Positions 1-7,655 are shown, counted from the stretch's first letter. The stretch is 15,717 nucleotides of DNA from Russula earlei (GCA_025769875.1 JAGFNK010001047.1:1-15717), one strand, 5' to 3'. The notes: generated by a model not told the origin, from the sequence alone. Program-made: numbers and translations.

Positions 1-488
1 TACGTCTTTGGATAATGCTGAGACAATCTGGAATCGCCTAGACACCCTTTATGGCACGCGACGACCACCACGATCTATAAGGACTTCAAAGAAGCCATCT
101 CCATTCGCATTAAACCCGAGCCAACATCCTGGCCCACAAATAGATCGGATACACGCTGCATTCCAGCATCTTACCGCTTCCTCCCTTCCCATCCCTGATA
201 CCCTGCAGGCGCTCATCATCCTTGCTGCCATTCCCAGAAATGGGAAATGCTTGTCCACATTGTTACTCAGAATTATGAAGTGGCCAACCTTAATGCTAAG
301 GACGTCCGAGAGGCTATCGTCTCTCAATATCAAACTGAGATCAATCGTGGAACAGGCAAGAAGCACAGCGCGCAGAAGCTTTCAGCTGTCAAGCGCAAGC
401 ATGGTGACCCTTCCTTCTCCAATCAGCAGCAGGGCAATAAGCCCAAGCGCGATGAAGATAAGGACAAGCGCCAGCGCGGTAAGCACGG
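1..488 (+). pseudogene. gag: Copia-1 gag, 5' portion (UBN2-type gag), frameshifted
   Basis: Gag packages element RNA in the virus-like particle. The segment opens with the copia gag signature W-x2-L-x3-YG (residues WNRLDTLYG, near 29-55). It then runs through a helical region with many Leu and Ile, and ends in a very basic tail rich in K, R and Q (about 340-488). The reading frame moves at about 58-110 and again near 237 (frame 2 to frame 1), where a methionine-rich gag stretch continues as the frame at 247-488. The N-terminus is missing at the window edge. The frame is interrupted at 489 by LTR-D and resumes in phase at 1458. Family assignment is from motif and position upstream of a copia protease. 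Confidence 0.75.
484..488. repeat. Target site duplication CACGG flanking LTR-D (partner 1453-1457)
   Basis: CACGG occurs immediately left of LTR-D and again immediately right of it at 1453-1457. Five bases is the usual integrase-made duplication for Ty3/gypsy elements. Removing one copy plus the LTR joins gag codons in phase. Confidence 0.92.
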
Positions 489-699
489 TGTCATGAACCA
501 TTCTCCGGAGAGGGCCCTTGAAGGACCCTTCCTTATAGGAGGAAACCTGGTCCTCTATGGTGTCACCCTGTTCACACGAGCAAAAGGGGTGAGTAGAGGT
601 GTCCACAATATCGCGCGCGCATTGTTGCGCGAGCGATTCTCGGCACAATCGACATACAGCAAGCCCCACTTAAAGGCAACCTTTCTAGCAACAAAGACA

Positions 700-905
700 G
701 TATTAGGGCCTTCCTAAGGACCCTTTGGAACGACTCTAGGAGCTCTACAATAGGCACTAACCTAGTATCAAAGGCCCTACAACGCGTTATTAGACCAGAC
801 TCTAATAACTATAGAACGACTATAAGGCAATACTAAGGACCTTAATAGAAGTATTAGGGTCGACTCTAAGGACCCTAATAGAACTATATAAGGGCCTTAT
901 AAGAT
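700..905. repeat. A/T-rich short-repeat block inside LTR-D
   Basis: Variants of CTAAGGACCCT and TATTAGGG recur in both orientations. The pair TATTAGGGTC (852-861) and GACCCTAATA (871-880) is a perfect 10-bp inverted repeat around a 9-base spacer. A diverged direct repeat (GTATTAGGG...CTAAGGACCC) occurs near 701-723 and 851-875. Nothing equivalent is seen in LTR-A/B/C. Function unknown; it could be a small insertion or U3 regulatory repeats. Confidence 0.6.
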
Positions 906-1060
906 GAACACTATTCCCTAACCAAACTACAAGTCCTCAAATGACCGGCCCTAAAACTAACTAACAAGGAAATGAATCAGGTGCTTACACGTGCACTAAA
1001 AGTAGTAAACACGTGACAGTGGAAACTCTTACTCATCAAGAAGAGTCTTCTTACTCAGCA

Positions 1061-1095
1061 GCTTACTGAGCATGACCGAGCATGCTCAGGTAAGC
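1061..1095. repeat. Near-perfect inverted repeat in LTR-D U3
   Basis: GCTTACTGAGCATG (1061-1074) faces CATGCTCAGGTAAGC (1081-1095) around the 6-base spacer ACCGAG; the arms pair fully except for one bulged base. It lies about 85-115 bp upstream of the TATA box among repeated TTACTCA motifs (near 1029, 1051, 1109), so it may be a dimeric transcription factor site. That role is inference. Confidence 0.6.
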
Positions 1096-1177
1096 ATCCT
1101 CCGACTTCTTACTCATCACTCTATTGTGCTTGATAACAAGGTTATGACTTGTTCCCTATTTAGCAGTTCTCTTGTAG

Positions 1178-1185
1178 TATATAAG
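1178..1185 (+). promoter_or_regulatory. TATA box of LTR-D
   Basis: TATATAAG lies about 275 bp before the LTR end, at the same relative place as the TATATAA boxes in LTR-A/B/C, and upstream of a conserved hairpin segment (GGACAGTC, 4-base loop, GACTGTCC at 1202-1221) that probably lies at the start of R. Confidence 0.65.
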
Positions 1186-1452
1186 CGCTCAATAAAGTAG
1201 CGGACAGTCCTCAGACTGTCCATTTGTTTACGGCACTCTCCATCCCTGGGATACTCCTTTAAGGACCGTCCCCTTGTGACCACTCTGGCCTCTTCCCTGC
1301 GTGATTGTTCTACTCTCACAGTAACAGTACCTCTTGGTATTGTTACTACTTTGGATTCTACTCCTTGCCCACGCCGTCTTGGACGTCTACCGACTCGTCT
1401 TCGAGCTTATCCCTCGCTCTTGAACTGGATAGTTCAACAGTGAGTCTTGACA

Positions 1453-1994
1453 CACGGCGGCAAAGGAAAAGGGAAAGGCAAGGAGAAAGCTGATCAGAGC
1501 CATGGCCCTGGACATTCTCACATTGCGGACGTTGCCACACTCCCACTCCCGACCAATACCACTATCGCCCATCTGGGTCCTTCAGGGATCCAACAACGTA
1601 CCGTCTCGACTGCGACTGACCCTCGCAAACGCACTCATGGCCCTTACAAGGCCTTAAACAAAGCGCTTGATCTTGCTGACGATCTTGGGGTAACTCCCAC
1701 TATACAGACAGTCAAGACCCTCGAGCAGCGGATCTCGACTCAATCCGCTGCCTCGACAAGTGCAGTCAACTCCTGTCGCCTGTCCCTGAGCCTATGGACC
1801 AGGACGATGGCGACTTCGCGCAAACAAATACGTCGGATTTATTCGACATATATGACGGTATCCCAGAAGGTGCTGCCACCCCTGAGCGTGCTCCAACTCC
1901 GTCAGATGAAGCGCTTGATTGGGGCAGCGACCCCGAAGATAACGAAGCGTGCGTGCGCCTCCCTCTCTCTTTTCACTCGCTAAAGAACCTTTAG
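1453..1994 (+). pseudogene. Copia-1 gag C-terminal portion and gag-protease linker, frameshifted
   Basis: After LTR-D the gag frame resumes in phase with a lysine-glycine run (KGKGKGKEK near 1462-1488) and a Ser/Pro/Thr-rich stretch. The frame shifts near 1770-1794 and continues with an acidic segment (MDQDDGDFAQ, then many D/E) to a TAG at 1992-1994. No CCHC zinc knuckle is visible either side of the LTR; the basic KG run may stand in for RNA binding. Copia-like assignment rests on continuity with the upstream gag and the following protease, not on a domain seen here. Confidence 0.55.
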
Positions 1995-2042
1995 CATCTC
2001 CCCAGCCCCTAAGCGGGCTAGATATGTCTAATAAGTGTTCCC

Positions 2043-2320
2043 TTGTATCACACAATGTACAAATTAGCGCAGGAAGTAGTTCCCTGCATAGTGAATGCTA
2101 ACACAAATTGTTCGAGATGTAGAGGAAAGCACGACTTGAGTAAAATGGGATCCTTATGGCTCCTTGACTCTGGCGCATCAGCACACTTCACCTTCGAAAT
2201 AAAAGACTTTATAGAGTATACGCCGGCTTTGCGCACAGAAAGATCCCCTGTTAAAACTGCCGATAACACTATATATGTGGAAGGCAAAGGCGCTGTGTTG
2301 CTTCGGCACACTGTCAACTC
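2043..2320 (+). pseudogene. Copia-1 aspartic protease
   Basis: The retrotransposon protease cleaves the Gag-Pol polyprotein inside the particle. The active site is WLLDSGASAHFT (about 2157-2192), the standard copia D-S/T-G triad followed by A-x-H-F/I. A cysteine pair plus KH (CSRCRGKH) lies just upstream, as in other copia proteins. Upstream the frame meets stops between 1992 and 2042, so the join to gag is broken. Downstream the protease frame is lost around 2320, where the similarity moves by one base, and again in an A-run near 2365. The catalytic motif is intact but the protein could not be made whole. Confidence 0.82.
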
Positions 2321-2552
2321 TAAAACTGGTTGTCACGCGCATTTCTCCTGTTCTCTATATTCCGAAAAATTAACACTCGGATATTATCTATGGGGGAGTT
2401 TTTACAACAAGGGATGCATGCATTAGGGAATAATAGACATATTTCCCTACGAGAGGACGGACGTATAATCCTGTCCTCTTACCCCTTATTCCCGGGTCAA
2501 ACCACGTATTGGTTAGACGCCTCAATTGAAAGCGCGCAAGCGCATTCTCTTA
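2321..2552 (+). pseudogene. Copia-1 protease C-terminus to GAG-pre-integrase fragment
   Basis: A short reading segment with the typical copia passage VLYIPK followed by LSMGEFLQQG and ISL, which normally joins protease to the GAG-pre-integrase domain. The first part is in frame 1 (about 2321-2365) and the rest in frame 2 (about 2366-2550), the change falling in the AAAAA tract near 2362-2368. Another frame change follows near 2550. Recognised by order and the conserved LS-x-G-E-x-L-x-x-G motif. Confidence 0.65.
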
Positions 2553-2876
2553 TCTACTGCGGTAGATTATGATGTCATTCACCGACGCCTTGGCCACCCA
2601 TCTAAGGATGTCGTAACACGTGCAAAGACACATACCAAGGGTCTCCCTGAAGACCTGAAAATCCCTCAGGAACAGCCGGTATGTCCTGGCTGCGCGCAAG
2701 GCAAAATGCCTGCATCTGCGCACCCCCCTTCTGAAACTCGTGCTTCCGCACCGTTCGAGCGTATTCACTCGGACCTTAAGAGTTTCCCTGTGAAGTCGTA
2801 TCATAAGTACGAATATTTCGTCAGTTTCATTGACGATTATTCCTCCTATGCATGGATCACACTCCTTAAAAAATAA
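2526..2876 (+). CDS. Copia-1 GAG-pre-integrase and N-terminal integrase core (fragment)
   Basis: Integrase inserts the cDNA into host DNA. This 116-residue segment has the HHCC zinc finger (H19-x4-H24 in HRRLGHPS, C53-x2-C56 in CPGCAQGK). The first catalytic aspartate is in HSD (D83), followed by the conserved FIDDYSSYAW strand. It ends at a TAA produced in an A-rich tract (2865-2880); the remaining integrase continues one frame over in the next entry. The real N-terminus is the preceding fragment; the first dozen residues here are out-of-frame sequence. Copia-type, because it precedes the RT. Confidence 0.85.
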   Translation: MKARKRILLSTAVDYDVIHRRLGHPSKDVVTRAKTHTKGLPEDLKIPQEQPVCPGCAQGKMPASAHPPSETRASAPFERIHSDLKSFPVKSYHKYEYFVSFIDDYSSYAWITLLKK

Positions 2877-4740
2877 AAAGTCGACCATAATGGCCGTCAA
2901 ACAATTCCTTGCTATGGTCAAGAACCAATACAAAGCAGGAATCAAAGAGTGGATGTCCGATGCTGGCGGAGAGTACAAGTCCGAGGCCTTTGATAACGTC
3001 CTAAAGGACGAAGGAATTAAAATCCTGCAAAGCGCCCCATACACTCCACAACAGAATGGACGCGCAGAGCGCTTTATGCGCACTGTAATGGACAAAGCTC
3101 AGGCAATGCGCCTTGAAGCTTGTCTACCTCCCTCCTGGTGGGAATTTGCAGTGAATCATGGGACACACTGTTACAATAGGACACCTGCCAGACGCCTTCA
3201 ATGGCGTACACCCTACGAAGTCCTAAAGAACGAGGTCCCTGATATCTCACACCTCAGAGTATTTGGTTGCGGTGCATATGTGCACATACCAGAAAAGCGT
3301 CGAGTCAACAAGCTTTCGCCTAAAAGCGAGCTAATGATCTACCTTGGTCACACTGAGGGGATCAAAGCCTCACTCTTTATGAGGCTTCCAAATAATACGC
3401 TTTACACAAATGCTACCGCCCTGTACGATGAGACCCTGTACCCCAAATGCGACAAAGCGCGCACTAAAGGTACCACGCGGATTAATGAACCGCGTGAGGA
3501 ACTACCGCAACAACCTGTCGAAGACACCATTCCTGGTGTTGACGACCCATTCCCTACAATTAAAAGTGAGGACGATGAGCAGCCTATACAGGCGCCAGAG
3601 GAAGAGGAACGCGAGCAAACGCCCGTCCCTCCTACACCGTCCCCTCCTCCTGTTGAAGAACCTGTACCTCTTCGAAGGTCTCAGCGGTTGAGGAAAGTAC
3701 CTACCCGTCCAGGCAACGTCTATGGTGAACGCAGACACCCCACAGAAGTGGAAAAAGACGTTCGGCGCACACGCACATGGAGAACAATGACAGAAAACCA
3801 ACCCGGTAGCTCCGGTGAGGGTAGTACGTCAGGATCGGCCGCACCAGGCCCTTACCCTCCTGTCGTCCTTGACGATCAACCGCCGCAAGCCTCTGAGGAT
3901 GAGGTAGAAGACATTCTACGTCTTGCAAGGGAAGGGGGAGTCAAATTTCTGAACTATCTGCTCGCCCAAGCAGTTCCACTAAGTTCAGATGCACCTGATA
4001 CTGCGAAGATTCGCGAATGGACCTTTAGGGACATTCTGCGAATGCCAAGTGAACTCCAAAAGGAGTGGAAAGATGCTTGTCGCGAGGAGTTGGAATCCCT
4101 CCGCAGACGCAAAGTCTTCGAACTAGTCGATCCTCCCAAGGATCGCAAAATCATTAAAAACAGATGGGTATTCGACCTTAAGTCTGATGGTCGTAAAAAA
4201 GCCAGACTAGTCGCCAAAGGCTTCTCCCAAGTAGAAGGCATTGACTATGACGAAATATTCTCACCCGTGGTACGGTTTGAGACAGTCCGCCTGATGATTG
4301 CGCTCGCAGCGCTCAAAAACTGGCACATTAGCGGACTAGACGTCAAGACTGCCTTTCTCTATGGTGAGCTCGATGAAGAGCTCTATATGGAGCAGCCTGA
4401 GGGCTTCAAAATAAAAGGCCAAGAGCGTAAAGTCATGCGCCTTAAACGCGCAATATATGGACTCAAGCAAGCGGCACTTGCATGGTGGAAAGCCCTTGAC
4501 AAGTCCATGGCCTCGCTCGGCCTTATTCGCCTTATGTCTGACTCTGGGCTCTTTGTTAGTAAAGACAAGAGCATCATAGCCATCGTCTATGTTGATGATG
4601 TGCTCTTCTTTGGAGCAGACAAAAAACAAATCAATAAAACAAAGGAGCGCTTCATGAAGCTCTGGGAATGTCGAGATCTGGGCGATGCCCAAGAATTTCT
4701 ACGCATGCGCATTCATACGCAAGTCTGGCCAAATACATCT
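2870..4740 (+). CDS. pol: Copia-1 integrase C-terminal half and reverse transcriptase
   Basis: Longest frame in the window (open 2830-4752, 640 residues; its first ~14 residues are out of phase). Residue numbers are from 2830. The second and third integrase catalytic residues are D44 (MSDAGGEY) and E80 (QNGRAER), exactly 35 residues apart as in DD35E integrases. Then comes a proline- and acid-rich linker (about 225-300) with the usual basic RRSQRLRKVP. RVT_2-type reverse transcriptase starts near residue 425 (IIKNRWVF, KARLVAKGFSQ, LDVKTAFLYG with D504) and has the YVDD box at 587-590. Near 4715 the frame shifts by one base, so RT ends out of phase and stops at 4752. All visible catalytic residues are present. 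Confidence 0.93.
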
Positions 4741-5539
4741 GGACCAGACTGAGTATCTTAGGAAAGTGCTGCAGCGTTTCGACTTGCTTAACGCAAACCC
4801 TGCTCCTACTCCGCTACCAGAGGGCTATCACCCCTCTCCCAACACTTCCGCTGCTGACCCAGCCTTGCGGTCAAAATTCCAGCAAGTTATAGGATCACTC
4901 CTGTACATAATGCTTGGAACGCGTCCAGACATAGCCTTTGCGGTCACTAAGTTGTCGCAACATGCTGCCAATCCCTCAGAGGACCATTTAAATCGTGCAT
5001 TCTATATTTGCCGATACCTCTTGGGAACCGCCAATTATGCCTTGGTCTATGATGGACCATCTAATGGCGGCTTGATGGCATATGCCGACTCTGACTGGGC
5101 TTCTGATCCGACTAATCGGAAGTCCACTACAGGCTATATGGTGAACCTGGCTGGAGCAATATTTTCGTGGAACTCACGAGCGCAGAAAACAGTCGCGCTC
5201 TCCTCCACTGAAGCTGAGTATATGTCGCTCTCTGACACGAGCAGACAGTTGGTTTGGATTAAATCCTTACTAACAGAACTTGGCATTAATCTTGCTCCTA
5301 TCCCACTGTTCGGTGATAACCAAGGCTCAATATTCTTAGCCTCCAATCCTGTGCAAGAAAAGCGCATCAAACACATTGATTTGCGCTATCACTTCATTCG
5401 TGAAGTCATACAAAACAAACAGGTGGAGCTATTCTTTATTGAAGGGGCTAACAACCCTGCCGACATGTTCACCAAGAACCTTGGTCGCGTCAAGTTCCTC
5501 AAATTCAGGGAGCAACTAGGACTAACGTTCTACCCCTGA
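4715..5539 (+). CDS. pol: Copia-1 RT C-terminus and RNase H
   Basis: Continues RT after the frameshift (open 4685-5539, 284 residues, numbered from 4685). RT thumb motifs IHLDQTEYLRKVL (17-29) and GSLLYIMLGTRPDIAFAV (70-87) are followed by copia RNase H: ADSDWASDP (134-142, with KSTTGY), SSTEAEY (173-179), DNQGSI (211-216) and KHIDLRYHFIRE (229-240), giving the acidic active-site residues. RNase H degrades the RNA strand and leaves the purine primer. It ends at a TGA (5537-5539), 41 bases before the polypurine tract, as expected for the pol C-terminus. This part shows no stop or gap and looks young compared with the gag end. Confidence 0.93.
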   Translation: MRKSGQIHLDQTEYLRKVLQRFDLLNANPAPTPLPEGYHPSPNTSAADPALRSKFQQVIGSLLYIMLGTRPDIAFAVTKLSQHAANPSEDHLNRAFYICRYLLGTANYALVYDGPSNGGLMAYADSDWASDPTNRKSTTGYMVNLAGAIFSWNSRAQKTVALSSTEAEYMSLSDTSRQLVWIKSLLTELGINLAPIPLFGDNQGSIFLASNPVQEKRIKHIDLRYHFIREVIQNKQVELFFIEGANNPADMFTKNLGRVKFLKFREQLGLTFYP

Positions 5540-5579
5540 ATGTGGGAAAATGCTCACGGCATCTACCGATGCACTTAGC

Positions 5580-5588
5580 AAGGGGGAG
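5580..5588 (+). other. Polypurine tract of copia-1
   Basis: AAGGGGGAG lies directly against the TGTTG start of the 3' LTR. This is the standard plus-strand primer position. Confidence 0.85.
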
Positions 5589-5733
5589 TGTTGAACCGGA
5601 ACCCGAACGGATCAAAGAAGGCGAAGACCTTCATACAAGGTTCAAGATCCACTCATAGATGTTACGTGTTAGACAGAACTTTACTATATGTGCTTATGGC
5701 AATAGGGTTATGCATACTACGCTATCTATCACA

Positions 5734-5756
5734 AGATGCAGCCTTATGCTGCATCT
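5734..5756. repeat. Perfect hairpin in copia-1 LTR
   Basis: AGATGCAGC, loop CTTAT, GCTGCATCT: a 9-bp perfect stem about 100 bp upstream of the TATA box. It could be a protein-binding palindrome or an RNA hairpin in the 3' end of the transcript. No function can be assigned. Confidence 0.6.
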
Positions 5757-5851
5757 AGAATGTTTCCACATCACGCGTCACTTAATGCGCGATATAGTGG
5801 ACACCTGTAGTCACCTCTTTTGGACTTAGGAACAGCCCTGGGTCATAGAGG

Positions 5852-5859
5852 TATAAATA
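5852..5859 (+). promoter_or_regulatory. TATA box of copia-1 LTR
   Basis: TATAAATA, about 115 bp before the LTR end, leaving a plausible R-U5 of about 85-90 bp after an initiation site some 30 bp downstream. Confidence 0.65.
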
Positions 5860-5973
5860 CCATACATGTAGACGAGTATACATATTGCTCTACACCCCAA
5901 TATCACTTGAGCATTAGCACAACCTCTAAGGTGGGTTGCTTGGCCTGTTAGCTGCGCTCTATGCTGCACAACA

Positions 5974-6147
5974 GTGGTCACCATCATATCATACACCATA
6001 CATTTCCATGCACTGGCTCCAGCGCCAGAGCCAGATGTGGCCATGCAGGTGGATAAAACAAGCATGAAACCATGCGGTCACTCATCACTCTACCTCAGAC
6101 ACCATCAATCCTGGGGTGATTGTGTTCTGAGGGAGTTGGATGGTTGA
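5974..6147. other. Unassigned flank between copia-1 and LTR-E
   Basis: No coding signal recognised. It contains an imperfect stem (CCTCAGA at 6093-6099 facing TCTGAGG at 6126-6132) and a near-palindrome around CTGGCTCCAGCGCCAGAGCCAG-type sequence near 6015-6037. This may be genuine pre-insertion genomic DNA or the worn edge of another repeat. Confidence 0.5.
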
Positions 6148-6276
6148 TGTCATGAACCAATTCCCAGAGAGGACCTTGAAGGACCCTTCCTTAATAGAGG
6201 AAACCCAGCCTCTATGATGCCACCCTGTTCACATGGACAAAAGGGGTGAGTAGAGGTGTCCACAATATTGCACATG
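6148..6276 (+). repeat. LTR-E: 5' end of a second LTR-D-family copy, interrupted
   Basis: Starts TGTCATGAACC and follows LTR-D 489-616 closely, including ACCCTGTTCACA and GGGGTGAGTAGAGGTGTCCA. It stops at the ACATG duplication of copia-2 and continues for 6 more bases at 10667-10672 (CATTAT), where gypsy-1 cuts it again. The remainder should lie right of gypsy-1, beyond the window. Differences from LTR-D are largely transitions that remove CpG (for example CGCGCGCG in D against TGCACATG in E), as expected from cytosine methylation or RIP-like mutation. Confidence 0.85.
6272..6276. repeat. Target site duplication ACATG of copia-2 (partner 10662-10666)
   Basis: ACATG directly precedes the left LTR at 6277 and directly follows the right LTR at 10661. 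It proves both element borders and that the two LTRs belong to one insertion. Confidence 0.92.
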
Positions 6277-6660
6277 TGTTGAAGCAGATGGGCGCAGGTT
6301 ATGATAAGAGCAATAAGATCCTTAAGATCTATCAAAAGATATTTCAGTATTGTGTAAGACAAGACTGAAGCGATCTAGCTAATTGAGTGCCTCTTAAATA
6401 CGCGAAAGCGTCTCTAAGCAAAGTAATCATAACTACCAACTTGTATCATAAAGGATCAGTTGTTAGTAGCTACCGATTGTCATCAATTAACTTATCATTG
6501 TAACATACGCAGGCTGAGCATCTGAGCTGAGCCGGTCCGGGCTGATCCGACACGTGAGCGACGTGCGTGAGCCGAGAGCGCCCGGTCCGTGGGAGCCGAC
6601 ATGTTAACGCGACTGGGCTGTGATTACATCAGACTGCCCAAAGCAGTGGTAATCTCAACA
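6277..6660 (-). repeat. Copia-2 3' LTR (left copy)
   Basis: 384 bp, TGTTGAAGC...AATCTCAACA on the plus strand. It is the 3' LTR in the sense of transcription (minus). It differs from the right copy at 11 sites, 10 of which fall in 6551-6655. Confidence 0.93.
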
Positions 6661-6669
6661 TCCCCCTGT
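6661..6669 (-). other. Polypurine tract of copia-2
   Basis: On the minus strand ACAGGGGGA abuts the TGTTGAG start of the 3' LTR. It resembles the copia-1 tract and confirms minus-strand orientation. Confidence 0.8.
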
Positions 6670-6885
6670 GATTGATACAGTCGGTCGATGCAAGATAAGA
6701 TCTGATCCAGTGACACAAAAGACTGGAGTCGCGTGTGGGCGTGCAGCGAAGTGGACCATCAGTGCGCAGACATCCTGATAAGATAGGAAGTCGAGAGACT
6801 GCAAGAGAAAGTGTGTGAACGTGTGTGAGCTTACAGTCGAGAGACTGCAAAGAAAGTGTGTAAACGCATCCAGATGTGCACATAG
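6670..6885 (-). pseudogene. Copia-2 region where RNase H should be: deleted or unrecognisable
   Basis: Between the RT remnant GSLLYV and the purine tract only about 215 bp remain. A copia RNase H plus tail needs roughly 600 bp, and none of the ADxDWA, SSTEAEY or DNQ motifs is seen. The stretch contains a direct repeat (6789-6867). Most likely a deletion with a small local duplication. Confidence 0.6.
6789..6867. repeat. 46-bp-period direct repeat in copia-2
   Basis: AGTCGAGAGACTGCAA occurs at 6789-6804 and 6835-6850. Each copy is followed by a near copy of AGAAAGTGTGTGAACG (6806-6821 and 6851-6866), giving about 32 bp per unit. It may mark local duplication at the deletion junction. Confidence 0.75.
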
Positions 6886-7655
6886 AGGAGGCTTCCAATA
6901 GAATGCTGATATTGCCTAGTCTTCATAGGCATTGCTTCTCCGGAGTGCTTGATCAACTGCGTTTCCGCGTCAGAACGGAGCGGAATGCGGAAGTGGAGCG
7001 GAAGTCCACCATCCCAAGGTGAGACCTCCGAGATTACAGGAGCGGAGTGGAATCCACCATCCCGAAGCGATCCGAGATGTACCTTGATTGATCGATGTCT
7101 GTGTTAGCCAAGCGATCGTATGAAACACGGATCCCGAGGTATGACGCGATCTCGCCTAGATCTGTCAACTCATAGCACATAGACAAAGATAGATGTGTGA
7201 GGTGTATGCCCGCAGAGGTGGGCATGGAAACTATGAGAGTCGCCTAAGATAGTAACGTCATCGACACAGAGGATAATGATGAAATGATAATGCGATCCCC
7301 CCGCGTCTTGGCAATGACATATGCCCGCATGAGAATGCGTGCGAGTGAACGCGAGCCACTAAGGACTCCATGAGAGCGTAAATCCCATGTACAATAGGTC
7401 TGTGTAAGACCAGATAAGTGCCTTTGGTGTGATGAAACCTTGCTGTTGCTCCAAATGAATCTAATCTTCATCACCCAGTGAGCCGAAGAGGGACGCCAAC
7501 TGGACGTCTTCAGATCTCCCAATCCTATAGCGCGATCAACACTAATAAAGAGTCGCTAAGACTCGGACCTGGCTACTGGTGAGAAGGTTTCATCAACTGT
7601 AATGCCTTTGACTTGGGTGAACCCCTGTGCAATTAGAAGGCGCGCGCGAAATCTC
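6886..7655 (-). pseudogene. Copia-2 reverse transcriptase remnant
   Basis: Read right to left: a palm-entry motif QGFTQVKGITVDETFSPVAR (about 7570-7640), a C/YVDD-like box with VDDVTIL (near 7250), the thumb motif DLGEIASYLGIR (about 7125-7165, with DIDQSRYISDRF after it) and QYQHSIGSLLYV (about 6886-6921). These are the conserved blocks of RVT_2 in order. Stops and frameshifts separate them and the LDVKTAFL block between is unreadable, so the gene is dead. Some long frames here on either strand are incidental. Confidence 0.8.

Larger units (their letters stand above)
489..1452 (+). repeat. LTR-D: solo Ty3/gypsy-type LTR (964 bp) inserted in copia-1 gag
   Basis: Begins TGTCATGAACC and ends GAGTCTTGACA, giving TGTCA/TGACA terminal inverted repeats, with perfect CACGG duplications outside. 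No internal region or partner LTR follows, so it is a solo LTR left by LTR-LTR recombination. It has a TATATAAG box (1178-1185) followed by an AATAAA hexamer (1191-1196). Its R-like segment (1202-1265) resembles the matching part of LTR-A/B/C (CAGACTGTCCATTTGT, CCTGGG-TACTCC), and the first 11 bases (TGTCATGAACC versus TGTTACGAACC) are alike too, so the two families are related. The first 129 bases recur as LTR-E at 6148. There are no credible genes inside; small open frames here are incidental. Confidence 0.9.
1..5973 (+). mobile_element. Copia-1: Ty1/copia LTR retrotransposon, 5' truncated by the window edge
   Basis: Domain order gag, protease, integrase, reverse transcriptase, RNase H is diagnostic of Ty1/copia (integrase before RT). 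Seen directly: a protease motif LDSGAS near 2160, an integrase HHCC finger and DD35E residues, a YVDD RT box at 4588-4599, RNase H, a polypurine tract at 5580-5588 and a 3' LTR at 5589-5973. The 5' LTR, primer site and first part of gag are outside the window. Frameshifts at several points and an LTR insertion at 489 make it non-autonomous as sequenced. The 640-residue uninterrupted stretch suggests fairly recent decay, or partly sequencing error at homopolymers. Confidence 0.93.
5589..5973 (+). repeat. 3' LTR of copia-1 (385 bp)
   Basis: Starts TGTTGAACC straight after the purine tract and, by the best inverted-repeat match, ends GCACAACA at 5973 (TGTTG/CAACA). It has a TATA box (5852-5859) about 115 bp from the end and a perfect hairpin (5734-5756) in U3. 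The partner 5' LTR is outside the window, so the right boundary rests on the terminal repeat alone, and the flanking duplication (expected GTGGT at 5974-5978) cannot be checked. Confidence 0.8.

Noticed and set aside
247..717. Single 156-residue protein running from gag into 717
   Set aside because: A chimera of gag (to 488) and read-through of LTR-D; not a real gene.
2865..2880. Programmed ribosomal frameshift in copia-1 pol
   Set aside because: It lies in the middle of the integrase core, not at a gag-pol border, and several other frameshifts are present, so decay or sequence error is more likely.
5974..6147. Possible small RNA gene from the imperfect stem near 6093-6132
   Set aside because: The inner stem does not pair well and there is no conserved RNA motif.
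6789..6867. CRISPR-like or satellite repeat
   Set aside because: Only two units, imperfect, inside a decayed retrotransposon; no array.
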